Shown: piece by piece, positions 1-7,777 of the stretch
Layout of the letters: the number at the start of each line of letters is the position of its first letter
Numbering within the stretch: the stretch's first letter is position 1
NCBI RefSeq assembly: GCF_013403955.1
Contig: NZ_JABFDG010000001.1
Coordinates: 1,240,001-1,304,000, forward strand
DNA from: Winogradskyella vidalii
GTDB taxonomy: Bacteria; Bacteroidota; Bacteroidia; Flavobacteriales; Flavobacteriaceae
Length of the DNA: 64,000 nt
Direction: 5' to 3'
The notes under the pieces: generated by a model
The model's database searches: none
Seen by the model: the letters and a program-made list of their open reading frames with translations, nothing else
Told to the model about the DNA's origin: nothing
Position numbers and translations under genes: made by a program

Positions 1-70
1 AATTTTTCTTTAATATCAAGGCCGATAAATTTAATTGGTCTTGTATTTCGGGTGTGATCTCTTGTGTCAT
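1..70 (-). CDS. N-terminus of an unidentified protein (runs off window)
   Basis: Only the first 23 codons are inside the window, beginning MTQEITPEIQDQLN and reading leftwards. The ATG sits 2 bp beyond the stop of the 834-residue gene on the same strand, so it is probably the next gene of that operon. Related MolR/vWA loci often carry a MoxR-type AAA+ ATPase, but nothing visible here proves that identity. Confidence 0.6.
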   Translation of the reverse strand, partial: MTQEITPEIQDQLNLSALILKKN

Positions 71-72
71 TT

Positions 73-2577
73 TTAAGCGTTTAAATCATCAACGACTTGT
101 AATAAAGCGGTTGTTAAATCTTCTGAATAGGCTCCAGATTTTGCCATAGCTTGTAATCCCATACCATATGAAGCTGCCATTTGCGTGCCTTTTACTAAGT
201 GCACAAATAAACTTCGGCATAGATTTCCGTAGGTTTCTTGTTCGGTTCCTGGCGCTAAATTGGTGTCGAGTAAAGTCATATAAAGTGCTTGCCCCATACG
301 GACTTGTATTCCAGTTTCATCGTCAAGTAACCAGGTTTTAAATTCTTCTATTTTTTCATCTATAGGCTGTATAAGTTCGGTATCGTAATTACCGTTTTCA
401 CCATAATGCTCTAGATTATGAAGCACAGCATCAACATATTTTTGGTTAATTTCGGTAACTTCCATTTCAATTGTAATGGTTTGAGAATTATCAATAGCTG
501 TGGGGGTTTCTGTGGTTGCTTCTTCTTTAAAATGAACATTATAAAAAGCTTCAATTGCAGTCATTAACTCTGTTTGATTACTGAAATCTGCGATTGAGCT
601 TTGACTATAATCAGAAAGATATTTAGAGGTGTTTACGTTGAGTTTATCTTTTTTTAACGTTCCTAAAAAATCGGTTAAATACACTTCAATTTCTGATGAA
701 ATTTTTCCGAAAGCGACATTTTTAGAAGCTTTTAGTTTACATTTTCTATGAAAAGTGATGATACGGGTAATGGCCTTATCTAAAAAATAACTAAGGTCAT
801 CTTCGCGATCATTAAAATAGGTTGCGGTTCTTATACCTTGGGTCGTTAAAAGATCGGAAACCCAAACGGCTTCTTGTCTAGAACTGTAATAAAAATCGCC
901 TAAATAATTAAACCACGCTTGAATAATATTCAGTTCTAACGGGCGCGCTTCATTGATGTAATGTCCGCCAGCAAAGGTGTTACAAATTTTGGTAACACAG
1001 GCATCAATACTTTTAAGAGCGCCAATTTCGTTTACACGAGAATAATTTCCTGGTTCCACACATAACGTAATGAGCGTTTTTGTGATTAAAGGCAAGTTTT
1101 GTTTTCTAATATCGTCCCTAACATCTCTGGTAGAATAGGCCATTTCTAATAAATACAACTGTAAAATTTCTTGTTGTTCTGCGTTGTATAAATTAAAAAG
1201 TTGTTCACGAGCATCGTAAAACGTACGCACTAAAAATTGATTTAATGGATTTTTAATACTTTCTTTAGTAAAACCATGAAGAAACCCTTTTAAGTTATCT
1301 TTAGTTTGAAAAACGTTTTTAATTAAAAATTCACCCGTCATTTGAAAATCCTTATGATCAAAACGCATCATAGGAAGTTTGCCTTGGCGTTCTTCAATCA
1401 GTAGATCTGAAAAAATGGTATTGTATGTTTCTGTTTGGTTTTTAATACCGGTTTCTGGATGGCATGTATTAAACCAAAACGGAATGCATTGCAGCGGAAG
1501 TGCTTCTGCTGTATTTTCTGTGAAAATTAGTTTGCCATAATCTTTAAAAGCTTCCGTATAAAAATTACTTCCGCCATCGGCAGTTAACCAATCTATAAAT
1601 CTTAAATAGCAAACATCTAATTGTTCTTGCGGTATATCTTTATCACGGTTATTAAACAATAAGGTATCCCCAGCATCCCAAACTTTAGGACCTAAAGCAG
1701 CAATTAACGGGTAGAAACCTTCAGCGGTTTTTAAATTAAGTAATTCTAAACTTTTAACGTCTCCAAAAATTAATCGTTCCTTTATTGCTTTATGTGCTTC
1801 AAAAATAATTTCTAAATTATCGTAATAATACGCTGCTAAGTCTGTAGTAAACCAAGGTAACATTAAATCGTAAGCCCCCGTGACATATACACGACCGACA
1901 GGTAATATACGATGAAATTGAGTGATGAATTTACGCCAATCATTATCAAAAAAATGCTGAACAAAATCGTTGTTTATTTTGAACGGAAATTTAGTTATGG
2001 TTTTATCAGAATTGACAACCGCATACGTTTCGTTTAAAATTTGATATCTAATACAAAACTGAATTAAAAAATCGGAACTCAATACATCTCGAATATCAAA
2101 AATCCGGTCGACTAAAAAGCGGACGATAGGAAGAGAGGCTTCCGATTCACTTTGTACTAGCATTTTTAAAACCTGAAAGATTTGTGTTTTTAAATCTTCA
2201 GAAACAGCATCGGTTTGTAAATAACTCAGGCTGAAATTTAAAAATTCGACGAGCTTTGTCGTGCTTTTTTCATCAGGAAAAAAACCTTTTTGTAATAGTG
2301 GATGCCAAGACCCCACAAGCTCTAAACCTTCCTGTTCACTGGCAAAAACCTTAGGGTGAAAATAGACGTGTTGTGCTGTGTTTTTAGTAAATTCAGTTGT
2401 TACACCGTTTAATTTACTACTGTTTACAGCATTTTTATAAAGATCAGTATCTGTAGTGTCCATTAATTCTAAAACTTGAAGTAGTGCTTTTACTTCAGAT
2501 GGGGTTAAAGATTCTAACTTTAATTTTGGTACTATTTTTTCTTTAAAAATCGCAGACATGTGCTGGGTGTTATTCAA
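73..2577 (-). CDS. Large hypothetical protein of the MolR/vWA island (834 aa)
   Basis: I do not recognise a family for this 834-residue protein. It has no signal peptide or membrane segment. It looks mostly alpha-helical, with leucine-rich amphipathic stretches over residues 10-150 and 420-620, a Thr/Glu-rich linker near 690-710 and a compact helical C-terminus. That pattern suits a soluble scaffold or helical-repeat protein, which is inference. It lies 38 bp downstream of the SUKH-domain gene and 2 bp before the next gene, so it belongs to the operon driven by the palindrome promoter near 3.7 kb. Its large size and its place beside vWA and PurA-like genes suggest a structural subunit of the same system. 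Confidence 0.8.
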   Translation of the reverse strand: MNNTQHMSAIFKEKIVPKLKLESLTPSEVKALLQVLELMDTTDTDLYKNAVNSSKLNGVTTEFTKNTAQHVYFHPKVFASEQEGLELVGSWHPLLQKGFFPDEKSTTKLVEFLNFSLSYLQTDAVSEDLKTQIFQVLKMLVQSESEASLPIVRFLVDRIFDIRDVLSSDFLIQFCIRYQILNETYAVVNSDKTITKFPFKINNDFVQHFFDNDWRKFITQFHRILPVGRVYVTGAYDLMLPWFTTDLAAYYYDNLEIIFEAHKAIKERLIFGDVKSLELLNLKTAEGFYPLIAALGPKVWDAGDTLLFNNRDKDIPQEQLDVCYLRFIDWLTADGGSNFYTEAFKDYGKLIFTENTAEALPLQCIPFWFNTCHPETGIKNQTETYNTIFSDLLIEERQGKLPMMRFDHKDFQMTGEFLIKNVFQTKDNLKGFLHGFTKESIKNPLNQFLVRTFYDAREQLFNLYNAEQQEILQLYLLEMAYSTRDVRDDIRKQNLPLITKTLITLCVEPGNYSRVNEIGALKSIDACVTKICNTFAGGHYINEARPLELNIIQAWFNYLGDFYYSSRQEAVWVSDLLTTQGIRTATYFNDREDDLSYFLDKAITRIITFHRKCKLKASKNVAFGKISSEIEVYLTDFLGTLKKDKLNVNTSKYLSDYSQSSIADFSNQTELMTAIEAFYNVHFKEEATTETPTAIDNSQTITIEMEVTEINQKYVDAVLHNLEHYGENGNYDTELIQPIDEKIEEFKTWLLDDETGIQVRMGQALYMTLLDTNLAPGTEQETYGNLCRSLFVHLVKGTQMAASYGMGLQAMAKSGAYSEDLTTALLQVVDDLNA

Positions 2578-2615
2578 ATTATATGGTAATCTATTTTATT
2601 CTTTAGGGAATGATT

Positions 2616-3659
2616 TTACTCGACGTAAAACCATTCGTTATCTTCAATTTCGCCTTCGTTACCCATTAAGCTTTTTAAGAATGTAACGAGGTCTTCGGCT
2701 TCTATATATGCAATTTCTTGGTCGGCACCATACCTAATAATTTGTCCGGCTGTTCCTTTTGTGTTTGGTGCAAAATCAAAAGCTAAAAAATTACCATTTT
2801 GTAAATCGAAAAATGGAATCCAATAGGGTGTCGTGTACATTAATAAGGCTTTACCCTGGTTGGTTGAGTAGGTGTCTAACAGGTCTTCTTGCGTCCATTC
2901 ATCATAAATATCTTTCCACTGTTTCCATTCTTTATAAATAGCTTCTGCGCCCATTATAGCACATTTGTCAATGCCATTATGTAGTGTTAAATAGTCTTTG
3001 ATGATCTGTGGAAATGGAAAACCAGCTTCTTTTTCAAACTGAGCATAAATCGCGTCATTATTATTCGGTGGATTTAATTTTAATCTTTTTTCTGTGATTA
3101 AAGTGATAAAAGTTTGCGCTAAGTCTTTCATATCAATTATAGTATCTAACTGAATAAAAGGGCTTAAGAAATCAGCTTTTTCTTTAGCTAATTTTTCGGC
3201 TATAAATTGATTAGGAATAAATTCATCAATAAAAGCACCTGTGTGGTCTTTAAAGGTAATATGCTTTAAGTTTGAAACGGGTTGAGCGCTATACAAATTC
3301 GTACTAAAGTTATAAACTGTAGCACTTTTGTGACTTTTATCATTAATAACGGTAAACCATGCTTCAAATAGTGGCGTATTTTCTATTTCAACCGTAAATA
3401 CACTATTGTCTTCTAAATATCCAATAGCATAAAATTTTGGACTAGATTTATAATCTGGTGTAACAAGTATGAGTTTGAATAATTTTTTTTCAGTGCGTGT
3501 TTCAATAGCTTCTAAAAGCGCATCTCTAAACGTAAAAGAATTCTTGTAATGCTTAGGGTCTTCAAGTATAGGAAGTGTATTAATCTGGATAGATTCAAAA
3601 TTGAAATCGTCCCATTTTAATAATTTGAAATCTTCTGAATAGGTGATGTAATTATTCAT
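2616..3659 (-). CDS. SMI1/KNR4 (SUKH) domain protein with extra N-terminal domain
   Basis: The 347-residue protein has a SUKH domain in its C-terminal half (about residues 195-345). Visible features are the motif FPQIIKDYLTLHNG, the Trp-rich segment around IYKEWKQW, and the closing strands PFFDLQNGNFLAFDF and GQIIRYG. SUKH folds are known as immunity proteins in toxin systems and as general protein-interaction modules. The first 190 residues are a separate unrecognised alpha/beta domain. It is the first gene of the leftward operon after the palindrome promoter at 3682-3728; the ATG lies about 23 bp from the -7 box. The domain call is confident; the partner is unknown. Confidence 0.8.
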   Translation of the reverse strand: MNNYITYSEDFKLLKWDDFNFESIQINTLPILEDPKHYKNSFTFRDALLEAIETRTEKKLFKLILVTPDYKSSPKFYAIGYLEDNSVFTVEIENTPLFEAWFTVINDKSHKSATVYNFSTNLYSAQPVSNLKHITFKDHTGAFIDEFIPNQFIAEKLAKEKADFLSPFIQLDTIIDMKDLAQTFITLITEKRLKLNPPNNNDAIYAQFEKEAGFPFPQIIKDYLTLHNGIDKCAIMGAEAIYKEWKQWKDIYDEWTQEDLLDTYSTNQGKALLMYTTPYWIPFFDLQNGNFLAFDFAPNTKGTAGQIIRYGADQEIAYIEAEDLVTFLKSLMGNEGEIEDNEWFYVE

Positions 3660-3681
3660 ATACTCTTAATTTTTGGTAATG

Positions 3682-3728
3682 CTAAAGTACTTTAGAATAC
3701 TAAAATTTTTATCCCTGAAACTAATGAT
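3682..3728 (-). promoter_or_regulatory. Palindrome promoter, site 1
   Basis: On the minus strand the 18-bp site ATCATTAGTTTCAGGGAT (3711-3728) is followed by exactly 21 bp and then TACTTTAG (3682-3689), a 7/8 match to the -7 box TAnnTTTG. It faces the SUKH gene at 3659. It is one of nine sites with the same layout. Confidence 0.75.
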
Positions 3729-3750
3729 TTTATAAAATGAAGGTATTGTT

Positions 3751-4167
3751 TTAAACCCTAATCTTACTTTTTAAAATGTCTTCTAATACAGGAAATTGTG
3801 TCGGTTTAATTTGACTAACTGGAAGTCTGAGTTTTTTTTCTTTTTCATTTGGGTTTTGATACGTGATAACCATAACCTTCCGCTCAACAGCATAAGATTT
3901 AAGGGCACTATAAGCGATCTCTTTTTTGCCTATAATTCCGGTTTGAAACACGAAGTGGTTTTCTGAAAATTTAAACACTTTAAGATTTTTGTTGAAGACA
4001 TATAGACTAAAAAACAGGATACAAAATGCTATTGGAACGACTATTTCTATTGATGGCGCTTGTAGAGTTATTAGGCTTAGTGCTAACATAAATAAAGCAA
4101 AATACAAGGGTTTGTTTTTTGCTGTAGAACTTAATTCAATTTCAGATATAGTGTCTGTTTTATTCAT
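3751..4167 (-). CDS. Small membrane protein with PH-like cytoplasmic domain
   Basis: This 138-residue protein has two adjacent membrane helices (about residues 20-37 and 41-58) and then a roughly 75-residue soluble domain. The alternating strands of that domain (VFKFSENHFVFQTG, KKEIAYSALKSYAV) resemble the bacterial PH-like domain of YdbT/YdbS-type membrane proteins. No catalytic residues are evident. It lies 47 bp downstream of the PurA-like gene on the same strand, so it is probably the last gene of the operon starting at 6565. The role is unknown; membrane anchoring of the neighbouring complex would be speculation. Confidence 0.7.
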   Translation of the reverse strand: MNKTDTISEIELSSTAKNKPLYFALFMLALSLITLQAPSIEIVVPIAFCILFFSLYVFNKNLKVFKFSENHFVFQTGIIGKKEIAYSALKSYAVERKVMVITYQNPNEKEKKLRLPVSQIKPTQFPVLEDILKSKIRV

Positions 4168-4214
4168 ACTTTATCATATATCTTCTTAGATATTTCTATT
4201 ATGGTTTTGTAAAA

Positions 4215-5348
4215 TCAATTTAGAAGTTTTGCTATACATTCTCGTTTAGGGCCGTAACTTCCATGAACAGATTTGAATGTTGTATCTAATTTTTGAAGTA
4301 AATTCTCGTAAGAAAAACGAGGTAATTGGTCGAGACAAGTCAATATCAAGTGTTTTTTGATGTTTAAATTTCGATGATGAATAGCATCGCAACTTAGTGC
4401 ATAATTTAATAATTCTGGATCTAAAGCTTGTATTCTAAACTCCCCTTGAAACTCGTTGGTTATATTCGCTTCATTTTCATTATTTTGAAGGGTTACCGTT
4501 TCTGTTTGAGACATTGGACCGTTGCCATGACGGGTTTGGTAACAGCGTGTCACGTAATAAATATCTATTTCTGCATCAATCCCTAAATGTGTTTTGATAA
4601 GCTGAATGGCATTTTTAGAAGTGGTGTAACTCCACGTGGTATGCGGATGAAAACCGTGTTGCGTATCGAGTAAAATTCCCTGGCTGCCTTCAAAAATAAA
4701 ATGTTTAAAAGTTGAAGCTAATTCTGAAAGTGACGCGATATTATAATTTTTTTGAATCCCTAAACAACTCTCTATATAATAAGCTTCGTTATAGTCTTTG
4801 AGTTCGTTTTTGTAATAGTCTTGTACCGATTTTGGTTGACTTTCTAACTTCTTATCGTAATAGTTTTTTATACTTTGTAAACGCTGTTTTAAAACCCATG
4901 GAAAGTGTAAGTCGTTAACATATAGATAAACTTCGGCTTTGTTTCTCGCGATGGTTGTTCCAAAACCCAAACCACAAGAGCCGTGATGTTGTTGTTTTTC
5001 AATCGCTCTATTAAAAGCAATATCGTAAAATGTGGTCACCATCGTTAACGGATGGAAATATAATTTGGGCTGATAGTTTTTTAAAAATTCCCCTTCGCCT
5101 AAAATAGCAGGAGGGAAGATGGTGGTGTGTTCAGAATAATAGGTTGGTACGCTTAATAAAGTCCCTGATCCAAAATTGCTAAACGTGTGTGTAAGTGCCT
5201 CTGTACTTACAGTATGCCCAATTTGATGACCACCCGAAAACCTAACGACAAGGCTTTCTTCAGGATGTTGAGATGCCAGAAAATCGGTTGTTAACCCTTT
5301 TCCAGCATCACCAAATCCTAAATCTATAACAAGACTACATTTTGGCAT
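4215..5348 (-). CDS. Adenylosuccinate-synthetase-like GTP-dependent enzyme (PurA/PurZ-like)
   Basis: The protein is homologous to PurA, which joins IMP and aspartate using GTP. Visible motifs are the GDAGKG loop with the catalytic-type Asp14, the SGGHQIGHT motif with His41, GSCGLGFG in place of the IMP/dimer loop GxTGxGIGP, EGSQGILLD followed by HG, TRHGNGP and a TCLDQL remnant of the guanine-binding TKLD motif. At 377 residues it is about 50 shorter than housekeeping PurA, mainly in the C-terminal third, and many consensus positions differ. It is therefore unlikely to be the cell's purine-pathway enzyme. It abuts the vWA gene (TAA then ATG, no gap), implying a coupled function. The substrate could be IMP, a deoxynucleotide or something else. 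Confidence 0.8.
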   Translation of the reverse strand: MPKCSLVIDLGFGDAGKGLTTDFLASQHPEESLVVRFSGGHQIGHTVSTEALTHTFSNFGSGTLLSVPTYYSEHTTIFPPAILGEGEFLKNYQPKLYFHPLTMVTTFYDIAFNRAIEKQQHHGSCGLGFGTTIARNKAEVYLYVNDLHFPWVLKQRLQSIKNYYDKKLESQPKSVQDYYKNELKDYNEAYYIESCLGIQKNYNIASLSELASTFKHFIFEGSQGILLDTQHGFHPHTTWSYTTSKNAIQLIKTHLGIDAEIDIYYVTRCYQTRHGNGPMSQTETVTLQNNENEANITNEFQGEFRIQALDPELLNYALSCDAIHHRNLNIKKHLILTCLDQLPRFSYENLLQKLDTTFKSVHGSYGPKRECIAKLLN

Positions 5349-6212
5349 TTATAGCATGTTTTCTACTTCTGTACTATCAGAAGCGGTGTTGGTATCTGCT
5401 GAAGCATTATAAGGCTTATGGTTTTCAATCACCACATTGGCAATACGTTTTGCAACGGTTTTAAAGTCTGGGACCTCTATGAAATTATCACCTAAAAGTG
5501 CTTTCCAATTGCCTTTACGACTTTCTTGTTTTGCCCATTCGTTATGCTCTAAATGCATATGAAATACATTATATTTTTCTTGAGCTTCTGCAATAATAGC
5601 TTCCGTAGTTATGGTTTCTGCTTCATCCACAGATGTATATCTTTTAATAATTTCAGCAGGAATCGTAGGGAAAACTGGCTCGTCACCAATTGTAAATAAA
5701 AAGCCTTTTTGTTGTCTTTTTTCCCAACAATCAATCGACGTATGACGCGCAGCAAACAAATGTGCTAAGTTATACCCTTCTTGATTGTTTCCGCCGCCAC
5801 CGCCTTCTAAATACACACGCGTTAACCAGCGGTCTAACAATTCTGCAGACGATTCAAATTGTCCTACTTGTAAAGGCGCATGATCATATATAAAATCGCC
5901 AATCCCTAAAAATAAGACTTGCGGATCTTCAATTCCGGCTTCTATTAACGAGCCAATAAGGTCTGGTAAGGCTTCTTTTACAATATGTTCTGGTACAAAT
6001 CCCATACTTCCGGTAACATCTAATGCTACAATTATAGATACCGTTTCAGGATGTTCTTCAGAATCTCTAGATTCTCTAACTATGGCTTTTGTAGGATCCA
6101 TTTCTGGATCTATTTGTGTGGATGTAAAAATCTCTTCTCTAGATTTATTACTGTATCCTTTCATTTTTCTTAATTTTGTGTAAGCATCATTACTAAATCG
6201 TCCTCCTCCCAT
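5349..6212 (-). CDS. von Willebrand factor A (MIDAS) domain protein
   Basis: This cytosolic 287-residue protein has a vWA domain from about residue 55. The MIDAS metal site is visible as DVTGS (Asp65-Ser69), with a Gly-rich loop LEGGGGGNNQEG and a later GDEP segment. The N-terminus (MGGGRFSNDAY) and the Arg/Lys-rich lead-in are typical of stand-alone bacterial vWA proteins. Such proteins commonly act with MoxR AAA+ ATPases in metal insertion, assembly or conflict systems. It sits 2 bp after the coiled-coil gene and directly abuts the PurA-like gene, so these three are probably stoichiometric partners. No ATPase is visible between them. Confidence 0.85.
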   Translation of the reverse strand: MGGGRFSNDAYTKLRKMKGYSNKSREEIFTSTQIDPEMDPTKAIVRESRDSEEHPETVSIIVALDVTGSMGFVPEHIVKEALPDLIGSLIEAGIEDPQVLFLGIGDFIYDHAPLQVGQFESSAELLDRWLTRVYLEGGGGGNNQEGYNLAHLFAARHTSIDCWEKRQQKGFLFTIGDEPVFPTIPAEIIKRYTSVDEAETITTEAIIAEAQEKYNVFHMHLEHNEWAKQESRKGNWKALLGDNFIEVPDFKTVAKRIANVVIENHKPYNASADTNTASDSTEVENML

Positions 6213-6214
6213 AA

Positions 6215-6565
6215 TTATAGTTCGTTTATTGTTGCACCAAATAAGTGTGAGTAACGCTTTTTGGCTAATTCTAATTTAATTTCTAAGTTTCTAATCTTTA
6301 CAGACATTTCTAAATCTTTAGCCACATAATCTTTGGCATCAAAATCGGATGCTAAAACTAGACTGTTGGCGTCTGTCGGACTCATATCTAGCATATTTTC
6401 TTGCTCACGCTTTAGACGTTTTAAAGACAAGGCTAAATCTTCTGTTTCGCGCTTGTACATAAGTTGTGCGTCTTCTGCAATAGCATTGGCGCGGTCGTCT
6501 CTTATTTTTTCGTTGTTACGTTTTAAAGATTCTAAAAACGCAGCATTTTTATTTTGATCTTCCAT
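6215..6565 (-). CDS. Small coiled-coil protein
   Basis: This 116-residue protein begins MEDQNKNAAF. It is almost entirely charged helix (residues 10-65 and 80-110) with heptad-like Leu/Ile spacing, which predicts a coiled coil. An upstream TTG at 6583 is in frame but lies inside the -7 box of the promoter, so the ATG at 6565 is the credible start. It is the first gene of the leftward operon that continues with the vWA and PurA-like genes. No family is recognised; it is probably an adaptor for the vWA protein, by context only. Confidence 0.75.
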   Translation of the reverse strand: MEDQNKNAAFLESLKRNNEKIRDDRANAIAEDAQLMYKRETEDLALSLKRLKREQENMLDMSPTDANSLVLASDFDAKDYVAKDLEMSVKIRNLEIKLELAKKRYSHLFGATINEL

Positions 6566-6580
6566 AAAAAAGGTTTTCAG

Positions 6581-6627
6581 CAAAGTTATAAGGAGCTATT
6601 GTTTTTTTTATCCCTGATAACAGTGAT
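6581..6627 (-). promoter_or_regulatory. Palindrome promoter, site 2 (vWA operon)
   Basis: On the minus strand ATCACTGTTATCAGGGAT (6610-6627) lies exactly 21 bp from a perfect -7 box TAACTTTG (6581-6588). The leader before the ATG at 6565 is short, about 10 nt. It is back to back with site 3. Confidence 0.85.
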
Positions 6628-6659
6628 ATTGTTGCGTGGTTTCTTATTCTAAATAAAAA

Positions 6660-6706
6660 ATCACGGAATACAGCCATTTCAACTTTAAAAGGAGTCGTTA
6701 TCTTTG
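6660..6706 (+). promoter_or_regulatory. Palindrome promoter, site 3
   Basis: ATCACGGAATACAGCCAT (6660-6677), a 21-bp gap, then a perfect -7 box TATCTTTG (6699-6706). It drives the rightward gene whose ATG is at 6725. The palindrome centres of sites 2 and 3 are 50 bp apart. Confidence 0.85.
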
Positions 6707-6724
6707 AGATTCTTAAAAGACGTA

Positions 6725-7633
6725 ATGATGACGACAATACATTTATCTTCAACAGGTTTAAAAATTAATTCGGTGGCTATAGAATTTCCCGTTTCAATAG
6801 AAACTTTAAAAAAAGGTTTAGACGCAAACTACAGAAGTGTAAAACTAAAAAAGAACACTATTTTTACTTGGGACGATTTGGGAATTTTAGGCTACTCAAG
6901 TAATGGAGAAGATATCGATTCTCTAACGTTAGAGTTAGAACCTGATGCTTTCGATTTTTGTCCGAAATCCAAGTTTTCGGGAACGTTTTATTTTAATGAT
7001 GAAGAGATTATTACCTATTATAATACCCATAAATCGGAACGGGTAGAACTTTTTGAAGGTGACGATTGTGGTGCTTTGGTACAAAATACTATAAGTGCTT
7101 GGTTTGATGTTAATGATAACCGTATTAGTGCCATTGAAATAAGTACTTATGAAATTTATAACCGTTGGGCAGGAATTCCGGAAGATAAATACAGTATTAA
7201 ACCACTTGATGAGGAGGAAATAACCTTTGTAGATTTTGGATTTAAACTTTCTATTATAGAAGAGTTAATGTATGTAAAAGGCCTATTGCAACCGCAATTT
7301 GATATTCACGAATTTGCAAGATGGTATAAAGGTCGAGATATTAATATTGACGAAGAAGGCTATGAACCTATTGCAGAAGTAGAGCAATATTTTAAAGATT
7401 TGCCCATCCCGAAACGTTTAGCTTCAGAAATTACGGAGATTTATCAAGATGGTGGCAACGATATTTATATGAATTTATCACCCTTTTCAGGTGGTGCTGT
7501 AGCGTATTGGGATATACAATCTGCTGAAGATGCCAAGCAATTTCCTAATCTTAAAAAAGCAACTTTATGTTATGCTACAGATGGTGTTTATGATGAATTT
7601 GAACAACTAGGAATAGAGGCGGAATCGTTGTAG
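6725..7633 (+). CDS. Hypothetical two-domain protein (DUF6892-like C-terminus)
   Basis: This is a 302-residue soluble protein. The N-terminal part (about 1-150) is beta-rich (TTIHLSSTGLKINSVAIEFP, with a WDDLG motif). The C-terminal part (about 160-300, from FVDFGFKLSIIEEL to CYATDGVYDEFE) resembles a family I remember as DUF6892. Both family names are tentative. A TTG 21 bp upstream would overlap the -7 box, so the ATG at 6725 is chosen; an ATG follows directly at 6728. It is transcribed from palindrome site 3, divergent from the vWA operon. Function is unknown. Confidence 0.75.
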   Translation: MMTTIHLSSTGLKINSVAIEFPVSIETLKKGLDANYRSVKLKKNTIFTWDDLGILGYSSNGEDIDSLTLELEPDAFDFCPKSKFSGTFYFNDEEIITYYNTHKSERVELFEGDDCGALVQNTISAWFDVNDNRISAIEISTYEIYNRWAGIPEDKYSIKPLDEEEITFVDFGFKLSIIEELMYVKGLLQPQFDIHEFARWYKGRDINIDEEGYEPIAEVEQYFKDLPIPKRLASEITEIYQDGGNDIYMNLSPFSGGAVAYWDIQSAEDAKQFPNLKKATLCYATDGVYDEFEQLGIEAESL

Positions 7634-7777
7634 TAGATTCTGTAAATAGATACGAACTAGTGTATTTATATAATGGTTAGTAAGTTTATTTCTGAAAATT
7701 AGTGTTATTCTTTAACGTTTAATTCAAAATTTAAAAGTAAGCTTTTTTAACTTGCGCAAAGTTTATAAAAATTTAAT

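Noticed and set aside
7690-7712. CTGAAAATTAGTG upstream of the TPR-LytS kinase
   Set aside because: Arms are one base too far apart and no TAnnTTTG box lies 21 bp downstream.
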